From positions 15,556,183 through 15,620,182 of the forward strand of contig OY987238.1 in the NCBI GenBank assembly GCA_963920705.1: DNA of 64,000 nt. Reading direction: 5' to 3'. Position 1 is the stretch's first letter. Each line of letters opens with the position of its first letter. This stretch comes from Odiellus spinosus (lineage: Eukaryota; Arthropoda; Arachnida; Opiliones; Phalangiidae). Below are positions 47,601-59,400 of this stretch, piece after piece. The notes beneath the pieces are model-generated. The model did not search any database. It worked only from the letters and a program-made list of their open reading frames with translations, and was not told the DNA's origin. Both the position numbers and the translations under genes were made by a program.

Positions 47601-50600
47601 TGAAAAACCAACTGATGTTTCGTTTAAACCGCTTCCATTAGCGTTAAACGGACTTTTGTCTCCCGTGGACGAAGGTCGTCACGAATGTTCGCCCGTTACA
47701 AACGTTCCTCTGCCCTTATCCGAAAATGGCGGTGGACCTTCTTCGCCTTCTAGTTCGCTCACGCTCAGTCTTTACAATCCTTCCATCGCTTCTGATACTC
47801 CACCCATTCTAAACGGTGAGTCAATCATTTTTTGATTTTTTCCATTGAGTAAATTTTAGTCTATTTTATCTGATTTTGGCCTATTTATAAATTAATAAAA
47901 ATTGGGACATGATTCCTCGCAATTTTTCAATCAACTTTAATTCCACTTAATCTTTATTAAATTCAATGCCAGTTCATTTTACATATTAGTTTAGGGTCTC
48001 TCTTACCTCGTCGTGTGTTAAATTCCCCTCAAATTTGATCTATTTTTGGCCTATTTTCATTTTTATTCAAACCCAAAGTTGTTGATTTCACTCAGTTATA
48101 CAATGTCATTTTTCAATCAACTTTAATTCCATTTAATCTTTATTAAATTCAATGCCAATTTATTTTAGATGTTAGTGTTGGATCTCTCTCATCTCGTCGT
48201 GTGTTAAATTCCCCTCAATTTTGAAATTTTGATCTATTTTTGACCTATTTTTGTTCTAATAGAAACCTCCCTTTTTTTATCCACGATTCAGTTGATCCTA
48301 ATTCCGAATTGGATCTTATGTCAAATAGTCAAGCTACGATGAATGGTAGTACTACTAACGGCAGCGTTTTATTCCCGTCCGAAGAATTAGCGGGAAACAC
48401 GCCCCCCGGCGAAGGTTTGGGAGTGGAAGGGCTTAATTTCGACGTCTCTTATCGTTTACTGAGTCTCTCAGTTCACGGAGGAGGCTTGGTCTTCCCTCCT
48501 GGCTTCGATTATTCCATTTTGTCTAGTCACGAAGCTGGAGATATCCCACCCATCGATCTAGGGAAGCTCAAAGATAGGTCAGTTCAAAATTGACCATTTA
48601 TTCAAATATTTTGGCCAATTTAGACCAAAATGTATGTTTGGGCATTACATTTTGGCTTAAATAGTCAAATTATCTTTACTGTCATCTTTCAGTATTTCGA
48701 GCACGTTCACGTCCGGTAAGAAAGTTCTCCTCCAAAACTGGAAAGATTTAGAGAATCGTTTCAAGCAGATGGGTGTCAATGAGACGACAGCCATGGTCCC
48801 TAAAGGTTTTGTCCATTCCAATTCTTCGCCTTCCTCTACTTGGGATCCCGCTGATGATGGAACCAACAAAGAAAATCAAGGAGATCCCAATGGTATTTTT
48901 AAAATTGACAAGCTACTAATGCCGCATTTTGGTCCTCAATATATCATACGGAAGAAGATCTAATATATTTGGGCCAAAAGTTTTCAGTTGGCCTCTCTTA
49001 GTAGTAATCAGGATCTTGATTGGTTTTAGGGACATATTTAGACAATCGTTTATGGTCATCAAAGGGTCTTCACGACAGCTCGATCTGGGAAGATTCTCCT
49101 TCAGTCGATCTGAGCGGCCTTTTATCAGCCACGCAAGAAGCTAGAATTCGCTTGAGAGATCCCGATATTTTATTAGATCCGATTGGCCGAAGGGAAGTTT
49201 TACAATCCTGGGTCAACGTACTAAACGAAACGCAATTGGAAGTTTTGCATTTCGCGCACAATCAAACTTCGCCTCTTCAAGGTAATCAAATAATCAAAAC
49301 CCCCGTGACTATTTAAAAACCTTTCAAAATCGTTTGATAATTTAGAACCTTGCGATAACGAATTCGAAGACATCGCGCTAGAAGTCAATGGAAATATTTG
49401 TCAAACTTCTATGGGGAAAAAGAATCACGCTTATCACCCGGATTTCATTCCTCCCACCTCCAAGAAACTTCAACTGCGCGATTCTTCCGTCATCGTTTAC
49501 AGTCCCTTCAGAGTTAGTCCAGAAATTCACTCTCAAATGTCTTCGCTGGCTGTTAGCTGCTTTAGAACGAAAATACTCGGTGATTCTTTATCAGAACTGG
49601 GCTTGTTCTTTCCCAATTCCGCACCTTGGGAAAGCGTTCCTGATTCGATGAACGAAACACCTCATCATTCCGATAAAAATGGGAACAGCGAAAAAATCAA
49701 AGATTCACGCTCATTGGATTGTAATCTCGCATTGTTTGTTTCAAATTACTTTCATCTTTTATGCGGTAATAGCGAAAGGTTAGCTAAATTATTTACTATC
49801 GTTAAGCCTAAATATCATCTTGAGTTTAAGCCTAAATAGCATCCTGATCTTAAGCCTAAATATCATAATTTTTTGAACTAAAGTATAATCATTCTTAAGC
49901 CTAAATCTGACTACATCTTCATTCTTAAGCCTAAATCTGACCACATCTTCATTCTTTAGCCTAAATCTGACCACATCTTCATTCTTAAGCTTAAATCTGA
50001 CCGCATCATCATTCTTAAGCCTAAATCTGACCGCATCATCATTCTTAAGCCTAAATCTGACCACATCATCATTCTTAAGCCATATACCATCAAGCCTAAA
50101 TCTCATTAAGCCTTTTTTTCAGGCGCGAAAAACAAGTGGAAGAATTTGTCCATTTGAAAGAGAATAGTTTTTGCAGGGAAAGTTCAGGGTTAATTTTAGA
50201 AACTCGTTTCAAGACATGGTGCGCTTTTAACGAGGGAATTCAAGTTCTGAGAAGAAGAGATGAATTTGATCGAGCTCTACAAAAAAATAATTTAAACGCT
50301 TGCGTCGAAAGTTTATTAGAATCGTTTCGTATTACTAGAGTCACAATTTCAAGAATAATGCAGTGAGTCCAATTATTGACAATTTTGATCTATTTATGTC
50401 TAATTGTTTTTTGTCTCTGTCAGATTATCACGAATCGATTATTCGAAAGCTTTGGAAGCTTGTTTGTCTCTTTGTCATCAAATGTCACCGATAGATCTGT
50501 TGTATATATCACTTTGTACCGGCCATCGTCACCCCAATCTATTTCTTAAATGCGTTGATCTGATCCTCGAGGAAACTCCCAACAAACATAAGTAAACCGC

Positions 50601-52706
50601 TTCCCAAAACATCTCTTCTAACGTCCGTTTAAATTATTATTTTCGAACGTAGGAGTCAAATAATTTCTAGTTTATTCTCGTCCTACGAAGTTCGTACTAA
50701 TTGGATTCGTTTTGCCATCAATCAACCTCCGGAAACTGACGGGAATCTCGTCAATCTCCGTTGTTCTATTTGCGGAAATCCCGTGTAAGTAAAATCAATT
50801 CTTTTGATTTTATTTTAACGTTTTAAAATCTTTTTTCATCCCCCCCGTCTTAGACCCGGTTCTCATCTGTATCAGTGGCCAAAAGGAAAGCAACTGCTTC
50901 ACATTCTCGATACCTTTGGATCTGACGAGACGACTAGTCAACATTTGACGCAGCTTTGTCAAGAAAAAGGGTTAGTTATTGATATTTTTCATTACTTTTA
51001 TTGAAAACCCGCCTCTTTTTACCAATTTATTTCACTTATTTCCTTCAAATTGAAGTTTAAAATGGTTTTAAATCTTTTTTTCCTCTTAGTTTCTGGCCAG
51101 GATATCTTCTTTTATTGAAGAAGCGCAAAGAAACCTCGAAACAGCTAAACACTCTATTACTACTGGATGACGCGAGGCTTCTTTCCAACGAACACCCTTT
51201 AGGTTGCTTTCCCGAAGACGAACGTCAATGGGCGTCATTTTTAATCAAACTGTCCGCTTGGCACGAGAAACGTAAAAGTGCCAAAGGAGATCCTCCTTGG
51301 GAATGTTCCAGTTGCGGAGCTCCTATCGGACCTACAGCTTGCTTTTCCGAGAAATATAGCTTGACCTTAGACGTAGCTGTCCGTAGAATGCTATCAGTTT
51401 TTTCTCCTACGAGAGTCATTAAGATCGTCCGCTCCCTTCAACTCCCTAATGGAGCTCTGACTTCCACCACTTATCGAGCTACGCTACTCACTCATCTAAT
51501 TGATACCCAGCAAAGGTAAAGATCTACCAATTTACGCATTCAGATGTAATTAAAGTCCAAACCTCGTCAGAAATGGGTTCAATTAGTTAAGGACTTTGTA
51601 CTCTTTTTAGTATTCTATCGCATTCAATTTTGGCCAGGGTCGAAAGTTATCTGTGGCTTCGCCGATCTACTTCCATTCCACCTCAAATTTGGAAGGTTTT
51701 TGAAGAAGAATCGCGACAAAGAGGGGTAAATAGTGTAAGCCTCATTAGAGATCTCGATTTGGTTTAATCGTTGGTTTTATCTTAGTCTCCATTAAGCGAC
51801 GGTAGTCAGTCGGAAGGGAAAGTGGCGGAAGCCTCTTTGAAACAACGTTGCCTTCGATATTTGGAAGAACCCGAGAATAATTGGGGTGTACAAACGAGGA
51901 TCCAGAGATCTTGTCCTTTATGCGGGATTCAACTCTGTACGAATATCTTCGGAGGGAATCGGAGAACGAGTCAGGCCACCGGAGTCACTGTCGGTAGTTG
52001 CGGTAAGTAAAGGGGGTATAAGAAAATAATTTAGACCAAAATTTGCCCGCAATTTGACAACCAGTGTAAAATCTCAAAAGGATTTTTCTAATATATACTA
52101 GGCTCAATGGGGGGAGGGGGGGGGCTTAAATAGCGACAACCGTGTGGTGACTGCTATTAAAATAGTCACGAGACTTCAACAGTGATAAGTCTAATTCAAA
52201 ATCAAATTATTCTAAGCCTAGTTGAACAAGAAAATGCTAAGCCTAGTTGAACAAGAAAATGCTAAGCCTAGTTGAACAAGAAAATGCTAAGCCTAGTTGA
52301 ACAAGAAAATAATGCTAAGCCTAGTTGAACAAGAAAATAATGCTAAGCCTAATTGAACAAGAAAATAATGCTAAGCCTAATTGAACAAGAAAATAATACT
52401 AAGCCTAATTCAACAAGAAAACAATGCTAAGCCTAATTCAACAAGAAAATAATACTAAGCCTAATTCAACAATAAAATAATGCTAAGCCTAATTTAAATG
52501 AATTAGAAATTAGGCTCAAATTTGGTTTAATCCAATATTTGATATATCAATTAGTTTTTCGAGACTAGGTTTATTAAAGTTGTTATTTTCCCTGGCCCTT
52601 CTCTATATTTTTAGGTCACGCTTTCCATAGTAGGTGCCTAGGGCATCAGGTGACGCCTTGTCCATTATGCGTTGATCGCGCAAATTTGAAAAAAGACAAT
52701 AATTAA
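44602..52706 (+). CDS. HPS5: HPS5, BLOC-2 complex subunit (Hermansky-Pudlak syndrome 5 homologue; fly pink)
   Basis: Subunit of BLOC-2, which directs cargo from endosomes to lysosome-related organelles; the fly orthologue affects eye pigment. Twenty exons join in frame to 1507 aa: 44602-44715, 44786-44896, 45164-45225, 45290-45476, 45539-45669, 46104-46409, 46475-46575, 46955-47815, 48292-48577, 48693-48892, 49030-49281, 49346-49778, 50123-50362, 50424-50591, 50653-50784, 50854-50970, 51090-51515, 51638-51725, 51786-52002, 52615-52706. The N-terminal WD40-like part has VVQLDYSKDFLLVSSLTRSY and DGEFGACLYPGP as in the family. A Ser/Pro/Arg-rich disordered middle (about 420-620) helps make it longer than human HPS5 (1129 aa). 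GFWPGYLLLLKKR is conserved. The C-terminus has a RING-H2 pattern (1448-1496). The ATG at 44602 is the first in frame. Confidence 0.93.
44911..45114. mobile_element. Foldback MITE (about 204 bp) in HPS5 intron 2
   Basis: The ends ATACATAGTTTTCACTAAAGG and CTTTACTGAAAACTATGTAT are inverted complements with one mismatch. The arms pair again at GTTGCCA and CTTGTGAGTGCAG against CTGCACTCACAAG and TGGCAAC. A TA is present at each outer edge, consistent with a TA-targeting (Tc1/mariner-type) element; the class is inference. It lies wholly inside the intron. Confidence 0.85.
46616..46945. repeat. Minisatellite in HPS5 intron 7
   Basis: About seven units of 45-55 bp contain GGTTTAGGGTCATGGAAAAGA, then CCAGAAATT, alternating TACTCTATTG and ATATTATTATGAT tails. 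Confidence 0.9.
47830..48250. repeat. HPS5 intron 8: two copies of a roughly 180-bp repeat shared with ATF7IP intron 2
   Basis: Landmarks are GATCTATTTTTGGCCTATTTT, CAACTTTAATTCCATTTAATC, TTTATTAAATTCAATGCCA and CTCGTCGTGTGTTAAATTCCC. The same unit, in the same orientation, occurs twice at 60528-60840 inside ATF7IP intron 2. Confidence 0.9.
49785..50115. repeat. 30-bp minisatellite in HPS5 intron 12
   Basis: The unit CATTCTTAAGCCTAAATCTG plus ACCACATCAT repeats about eight times, with looser AAGCCTAAAT copies at both ends. A minus-strand frame of 105 codons (RFRLKNDDAV repeats) is translated repeat. Confidence 0.95.
52195..52505. repeat. 25-28 bp minisatellite in HPS5 intron 19
   Basis: About eleven copies of ATGCTAAGCCTAGTTGAACAAG with AAAA or AAAATA tails, drifting to AATTGAACAAG and AATTCAACAAG. 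It sits in the intron that interrupts the RING-H2 motif. Confidence 0.95.
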
Positions 52707-53183
52707 GCGTTTTTATAATAATATTATATACCTTTAAAGAAATCTTTTCTCCCGGAATTATTTACGGAAGAAAAGCAATTTGCTATTAAGTTTTGCGTTC
52801 TATTTAAATTATTAATGTTTTATCCAAAAAAAACCCCACAAATCCCCCAAATATAGATATAGCAGTTTTATTTCAACTTGGAATCATTTATTTTAAGATT
52901 TAATTTTCCTACTATATTATAATTAATAGGGATCGCTAACGAAGCTTAAAAATGCTAATTAAGGTAAGGAAAAATGATCCTAATCATTAGATGGGTTGGG
53001 GAACTTAAGTTAGGGAATTCAAAATTAAGCCTAAAAGGTCAAATAAGTCTAAAATTAGGTCATTTAAGTTCGACTAGGGGTTGGGACACAATCATTACGT
53101 CAATATATTCAAATCTGTTTAAATTTTATTTAATAACAATACAAATAAGCGTTCATTACATTGAAACAACGATATTTAGTTAA
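52707..53183. other. Intergenic gap between HPS5 and HPF1 (convergent)
   Basis: AT-rich. The minus-strand AATAAA for HPF1 lies at 53125-53130. A short AAAAGGTCAAATAAG patch at about 53033 belongs to the GTCAGGGAA family. No other feature seen. Confidence 0.6.
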
Positions 53184-54891
53184 TTATTCAGTTTCCGTCA
53201 CCCAATGATTTGATCCAATCATTTTATCGCGATTCTTCAAATGAACGCGAATAACGCGAGCGTAAGCCTCTCTGTTAAGTAATTGATACGCTAACGGCAA
53301 CAACTGGTTAACGTAAGGATGCAAAGCCGGATCTCCGTAACAGAAAAGATCCATTCCCAATTCTAAACCCATCCCAAAATCGCACTCGTCGTTCGCGAAT
53401 TGAACCAAAGTCACCATTTTTTCAACGGGTTCCATGATATCTTTCTTCGGGTTTGATTTCTTATTAGATATTTTAGTCAATAATAAGCGTAAATTGGCGT
53501 CAGTTTCTGGAAGTTCGCGATAACCAACGTCGTTTTCCACTTTGACGCAAATTCCAGCTCCGTGAAAACACTTTGTTACGATAGTTTTTTGACGGGCTTT
53601 CATCTTTTGAGTCACGCGATCTAAACTGTAGGTTAATTCGCGATCACTCATGAACCGTTTCAGACGATTTTTAAGTTTTTCCAATAATTCTCGGTTTGTT
53701 TTATCTGATTTTGGAATCTGTTGCAATCTGTGGGCGATTTCGGAGCTGAAAAATAATTATAATGGGTAAAATTAATGACGGATCTGAACCGGAATATTTA
53801 AAATTCCTCATTTTCGTTTACCTCAGGGCTCCGAAAAGATTATCTCCCAGTGGGTTTATCTTGCAGGATGTTGGAGCGTATTTCACACCGGGCGAATTGA
53901 ATGCCACGAAAGCTGATTTGGAATTTGGGTCATCTCTGTAATATCCAAAATGATATCCAAACAATTTTTCGTCCTTCTTGGAGTCTTCCGTTGAAATGAC
54001 GCAAGTCTGAAACTCTGGGGGATCGTAATAGTAGCGATGTTTCAACAAAATCTCATCTTTTTCAGCTTCATCTTCCATCGAGAAACTTTCTAGATCATTC
54101 AGAATCTCAAATGGTCCGACTAGTTTAAGATTTAAGGCTTCTTTCAACGCGTTTAAGGGGTTTTTAGGCGATAAAGTTGTACAGAATTTCCAAAAATGGT
54201 AGAAATCAGTGGGCATTCCTTCCACACCGTATATATTCTTTATCTTGTCTTCTAAATCACTCGGTTTCAACTTCTCCGACTTTTCATTAGAATTTTTGCT
54301 TTCTGAAGAATTGTCCTTTTTGTCAGATTTTTCTTTTTGGGTAGCTTTTCTTTCGACATTCTCAGTTTTTCTCTTCTTAACGGTGTCATCAGACAATGTT
54401 TTGTCATTGTCAGAGTCCGGTTTAGTCTCAGAATCCTCGTTATCAGAAATTTGAGGTTCAACCATCTCAACTTTACGCTTTTTACTGGAGGATTTTATAC
54501 TCTCGTCATCAGAATCCGATATCTCCTGAACTTTTTTCTTAGGAGAAACCTTTTTAATGGCACGTTCTTTGCTATTTTTCTTCGGATGATTAAATTTTTT
54601 CAAGTGTTCTTCGCTGGTTTGGTAACATTTTTCACCATATTTACAATCTTGTCGTTCATTATCTTCGTCGTCAGACTGATCAGAGATTTTGGGTTTCACT
54701 TTTTTTACTTGTTTCAATTGGTGAATCTTATTTGGAGTATTTTTTTGGAGAGAAGTAGAAGCTACAGCTTCAACATCTACTACTTTGAAATATCGATTTA
54801 AATTATTTTTCTGCGTAGCTGGTGATGGAGTTTTTGGTTTTGAAGTTTTTTTAGATGATCCTGATGATACTTTATTCGATTTTCTCGCCAT
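53184..54891 (-). CDS. HPF1: HPF1, histone PARylation factor, with N-terminal PBZ zinc finger
   Basis: Cofactor that completes the active site of PARP1/2 and directs ADP-ribosylation to serine at DNA breaks. Two exons on the minus strand (53822-54891 and 53184-53745) give 543 aa, longer than human HPF1 (346 aa) because of an N-terminal low-complexity extension rich in Lys, Ser and acidic residues. That extension carries a PBZ finger, C83-x5-C89-x6-H96-x5-H102 (CKYGEKCYQTSEEHLKKFNH), which would bind poly(ADP-ribose). The HPF1 fold follows: YHFWKFCTTLSPKNPLNAL, RYYYDPPEFQT, GYRELPETDANL (431 on) and FANDECDFGMGLELG. Asp476 and Glu477 match the human catalytic Asp283 and Glu284. It is divergent from ATF7IP. 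Confidence 0.95.
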
Positions 54892-56445
54892 TTAATTAAA
54901 AAATTATATAGAAAATAAAGTATTAACTGATTTAGATAGTTAAAACAAGAGCTTTCACCCAAAATGCCGCCTTTACTACAAAAACAAGCATGGAGGGAGA
55001 CTTATCACGTGGTCGGAAATTCGGAATCGGATTGGATAATTATATAGTCTTTGAATTGGAATTTAACATTGCCGCATAAATTATCATAATTAGGCCTAAA
55101 GTATCATAATTAGGTCAGGTGACTATGGAAGCACAATCACGATTCACAATACAAAAAATGGGCGGAGTCTTCTTATTCTCTTTAACATTTAGTCCCGGCC
55201 CCCTAGCGTCGGGAAAAGGCAATTACTCCATTTTTTAGGCCTGAATATTTTACACTGAACACCCTGGAGTACCTTTGTTGGTTCTTACCGGAAGCCTGGT
55301 ATAAAGTATTGTTTTGTATATTTAGTACGTATTAATTTATTTATTTACTGTATTTAGTTTAGCCGCAAAGTTAATTTTGAACCACGTGACTATGTAGTGT
55401 TTGACAAATGCTCACCAAGATCCTACCAGAATTTCGGAGAGGGGTCAAGGTTTAATTTTTAAAGGGCTGTTAACACCAGGAGAAGAAGAATAGTTTATTT
55501 TATAAATTTTTAGACTAATTAAATGAGAAAATTCGTAATAAACTATTAATTCCACTCTTTAGTCTTTGCGGTGAAACCTTTAGGCTCCGCCCACATACCG
55601 CCTTTCAGAACCTAAAAAACAAAAAATTAACTTTTTAAAACTCAAAACTAAGTATCATCTTAAGCTTTTGAATTTTATTATAGATATTTTATTACAGATC
55701 TTTATTTTTACAATAATTTTTACGCGATCAATTAATTTACTAAGACAAAGCGGAAATTTTAGCAGACGCTCCACAAGTGTTCCAGTCGGGGTCGAAAATA
55801 AGCACTGTTATTGGAAACTGTCCAAATTCTTTTGATTCAACCCTTTTCCGGATGTTTATTGGCCATTTGGCCGGAAATAAGTTTTGGGAAAGGACAATGG
55901 CGCGCCTGTTTTGTTTGTTCGCTCTGTTTTGAGAGTTGAAAGTGTCGAATGACAAAAAAACCATGATATTTTGGAAGCAAATTAACCGCAGTAATTAATT
56001 TTTAATGATCCAGCTTTGTTTGGTTTCTATTTTTGGTTTGCTGGTTGGTGTTTTGTGATTTATTTTTATACATTTTGTAAACGTTAGTAACATAACCACG
56101 TTAGTCTACTGCCTACTAGCAATATAAACTGCAGTATAAATTATCACTTAGGTCCTTAACACGTATAAGTTTGGAGACCCACACATTAAGTACACGCCAC
56201 ATTGATGGAGACACGCAGTATTTATTAGGTGAAAACTTGTGGCCAGAACCTACACCCACGGAGGAATAACAACTTGAAGGTTTCAATACCTGTTACTTCA
56301 GGTTTTATCACTCCGCTAGTGTAGACCAAAAGTTTGCACCTATTTGTACGAAATATTAAAAGATACGTATTTGTTTTTAAACCTCCAGGTTTTTGCACTG
56401 CGCAGCCACTTCAAACCCTCTCGTTTTTAAAGGCACTTTTACACA
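54892..56445. other. Divergent intergenic region between HPF1 and ATF7IP
   Basis: About 1.55 kb. It holds the presumed promoters of both genes, although no TATA box is evident. One small exon-like sequence on the minus strand lies at 55546-55611 (listed separately). A 75-codon minus frame at 55740-55964 has no family signal. Confidence 0.5.
55546..55611 (-). CDS. Possible terminal exon of a small unidentified minus-strand gene
   Basis: On the minus strand a good acceptor (GTTTTTTAG) is followed by 21 codons reading VLKGGMWAEPKGFTAKTKEW plus N and a TAA. The composition looks like real protein rather than repeat. A possible first exon, ATGGCCAATAAACATCCGG (MANKHPEKG, about 55875-55840), lies upstream with a GT after it, but its phase does not join this reading, so the gene model is unresolved. 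Product not recognised. Confidence 0.3.
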   Translation of the reverse strand, partial: VLKGGMWAEPKGFTAKTKEWN

Positions 56446-59400
56446 ATGAGCACTGAATCGGCGCAGCGGGACAAGTTGAAAAGATTAAAAGAAGAAAGGT
56501 TAAAAAATACGTTACCATTACAGAGTTTTAGTACTCAATCAGCCAGAAAAAATTGCCCAGGAGGACCACCTCCGGAATTAAAGAGTAAACCCAACTTTTT
56601 AACGGATAAGAAAAAGACAATCTTGGAATCGCAAAATGAAGTTATTTCTAGTAGTAGCCAGTCGGTTATAAACTCTAAACCACCTAGTCCGATAGCCGTT
56701 CAGCCTACTTTGGCGAGCTTCGTAAGTATTCAAGAACAGAAACAATTACGAAACCGAAAGAGACGCGAACGGATGAAAAAAAAAAGAGAAGAGAAAAAAC
56801 GCGAGTTACTCGATGCGGTGAATAGTTCCAGCATTGATGAAATTGGTGAAAAATGCGTCGACGACAATCAATCGGAAGATAGGCCAGTAGATGATGAAGA
56901 AATTAAGGAAGAAGCCGAAATAGAACCAGTTCTCGAAATGAAAGAAAAGGAGGGAATAAAATTAGACAAAAAACCGAGTCAGTGCCAGTCAGAATTGGAC
57001 CGGAAACTTTGGAAAAATATCGCGGAAGATTTGGAAGATTTAGAAGATGTATCTTCGGATTCTTTAGATTGTAATGACCAAGGCCTAACGATGGAGGAAG
57101 AAATAAAGTTATCCAAAGAAGAGGAAGCCTTAACTGTTCAATCCATGATTATGGACTTGGAAGAAGAAGAACCCTCCGATTGGGAGGATCGAGAACCTCC
57201 TCTCGAAGGAGAATTAGTAGATTGTGACGACCCAGACATTACGATTAGAGTTCACGACTCAACGAAGGACTCAACAGGTGAGGGTCAGGATGAACAATGC
57301 GTAGTTTTACTTTCATCCGATGATGAATCAATCGCGAAACAAAAATCAAAAAAGTCTCTCTCGAAAGAAATCGACCGCGACATATTGAAAATTAAAAATG
57401 GCTCTAGTTTGGAACTGAATGAAAATGCGGAGGAAGACGCCGCCAATAATAAGTTGGCTCTCTCCGAAGACTCTGATAATGCTCAACTCGAAGCTTCCAA
57501 GAATGGAAATGAAAATAATCCCCCTGAGCTTGAATCACCGATACATTTACGCATTGAAGCCGTCACTACTCAAAAAAAAGATTCTGACCTTAAGAACCCA
57601 GAAGGCGATAATGAATGGGTCGAAGAAGATTGGGTGGAGACGGAAGAATACCAAGATGAGGCAAACATGGAGGTAGAAGATGAAAATGAATTTCCCCAAG
57701 AAACTATTAAAGATGGTGATGCGATATCTCAGGATGAAGAACGTGAAGATGAGTCTGAGAAAATCAACATTGATGGTGAAGATTTAGAGGAAGGACAGAC
57801 ATATGATGATACCTTAGAAGAAGATCAAGCGCATGATGAAGATTTAGAAGAGGAAGGACATGCGGATGGTGAAGACTTAGAAGAGGAAGGAAACGCAGTT
57901 GGTGATGATTTAGAGGAAGCGTACGAGGATGGCGACCATTTAGAGGAAGGACAGGTTGATGGTGATGCGTTAGTTGAAGGGCAAGAAGATGACGAGTTAG
58001 AAGAAGAACATGCGGATGGTGATGAAGTAGTCGAGGATCAATCCAATGGGGATGAGTTAAATGAAGAACAGGCAGCTGGTGAGGAGTTAGATGAAGAACA
58101 AGAACGTATTAATGAGTTAGATGAAGAAAAGGTTGATGGTGACCCGTTAGTTGAAGGACAGGTCGATGGTGAGGAGTTAGAAGATGGCCAGAAAGATGGT
58201 GATGATTTAGATAAAGTCCAGAAGAATAGTGACGAGTTAGATGAAGGCCAAACGGATGGTGTGGAGTTAGGGCAAACTAAAAATGATGATGAACTAGACG
58301 GAGTTGAGAAAGAACAAGTGGAAAAAACTTGTGAGAAAAATATTCAGAAGCTAGACAAACCCGAGAAAAATGGTGATGAGGTAATAAGTAATAAGAAAAA
58401 CGGCGAAAAGTTAGAGATAGTGGCCAAAGACTGTGACAAATCAGGACCAAACGACCAAAATTCTATCGCGTTAAAGAAAGCTGGGGAAAATGTTCTCAAA
58501 CTAAAGGAAAGCGAATCTAATGGCAAATTAGTTAAAGAAGGTGATGAAGAAACTAATCAATCGGAGGAAAATATGGAAGTTGATGAATTGGTTAAGGATG
58601 ATGACAAATTAGTTACTACAATTATCAAAATGAACCGGACAGTCCTAACTTCGAATTTACCGGAAAAGAAAGAAAAAGAAGACTCAAATGTCAATAGAGA
58701 AGAAAAAAAAATAGATACAACCGTAAATGATTCGACGAAAGAAGGGGAAAAATTAAAGAAAGAAGAGAAATCAACTTCCATCGAAGGGGAAACGGAATGG
58801 ATGGAAAATGTTGAATGGGTAGAAAATGACGCTTGGACCGAGGATCAAGATGAAGAATTAGAAGATGGAGAAATCAAAATTATTGGAAAAGGTCAACAAC
58901 CGTCTAAAAACAATCCAATTGCGGATGCCGAAGAAGAAAAGAAAATGCCAGAGCTGGATGGAGAGAAATCGCCCGATGGAAGCTCCGTTCCTTCACCAGC
59001 CGCTAGTTCTTTAGCGGAAACTGAAGATAGCCAATTAGAAATTAGTTCAGATAAAGGAAAAAAAGTAGAAATAGAATCTGCGGAGGCCAAGTTTGATTTC
59101 TTATTCAAATCAACGCCTAATAAAGCTGAGGTTTCAAAGACTAATGATACCAAACTATCAGAAACTGACAAAGTTTTAAAAATATCGAAGAACGCGACCT
59201 CAATCTTATCTAAAACTGAAAACATTTTGAACGAAGATCGGGTGCCTGACTTGAGTATCGAGGGAGAAGTTGGCGGAGGGAAGCTAACCATCGATGAAGC
59301 CCCAACTCTGATTCGGGAAGACATCGAAACTCCCAAACTTAATTCTGCAAATGACGAAGAAGTTGAAATGGAAACAAACAGAATCTCCTCCAAATCTTCC

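Noticed and set aside
49789..50106. Minus-strand frame of 105 codons with RFRLKNDDAV repeats
   Set aside because: It lies in the 30-bp array inside HPS5 intron 12; the periodic peptide is a by-product of the repeat.
54337..54801. Plus-strand frame of 154 codons, very hydrophobic
   Set aside because: It is antisense to the Lys/Ser-rich N-terminus of HPF1; the hydrophobic composition is a consequence of reading AAA/AAG codons backwards.
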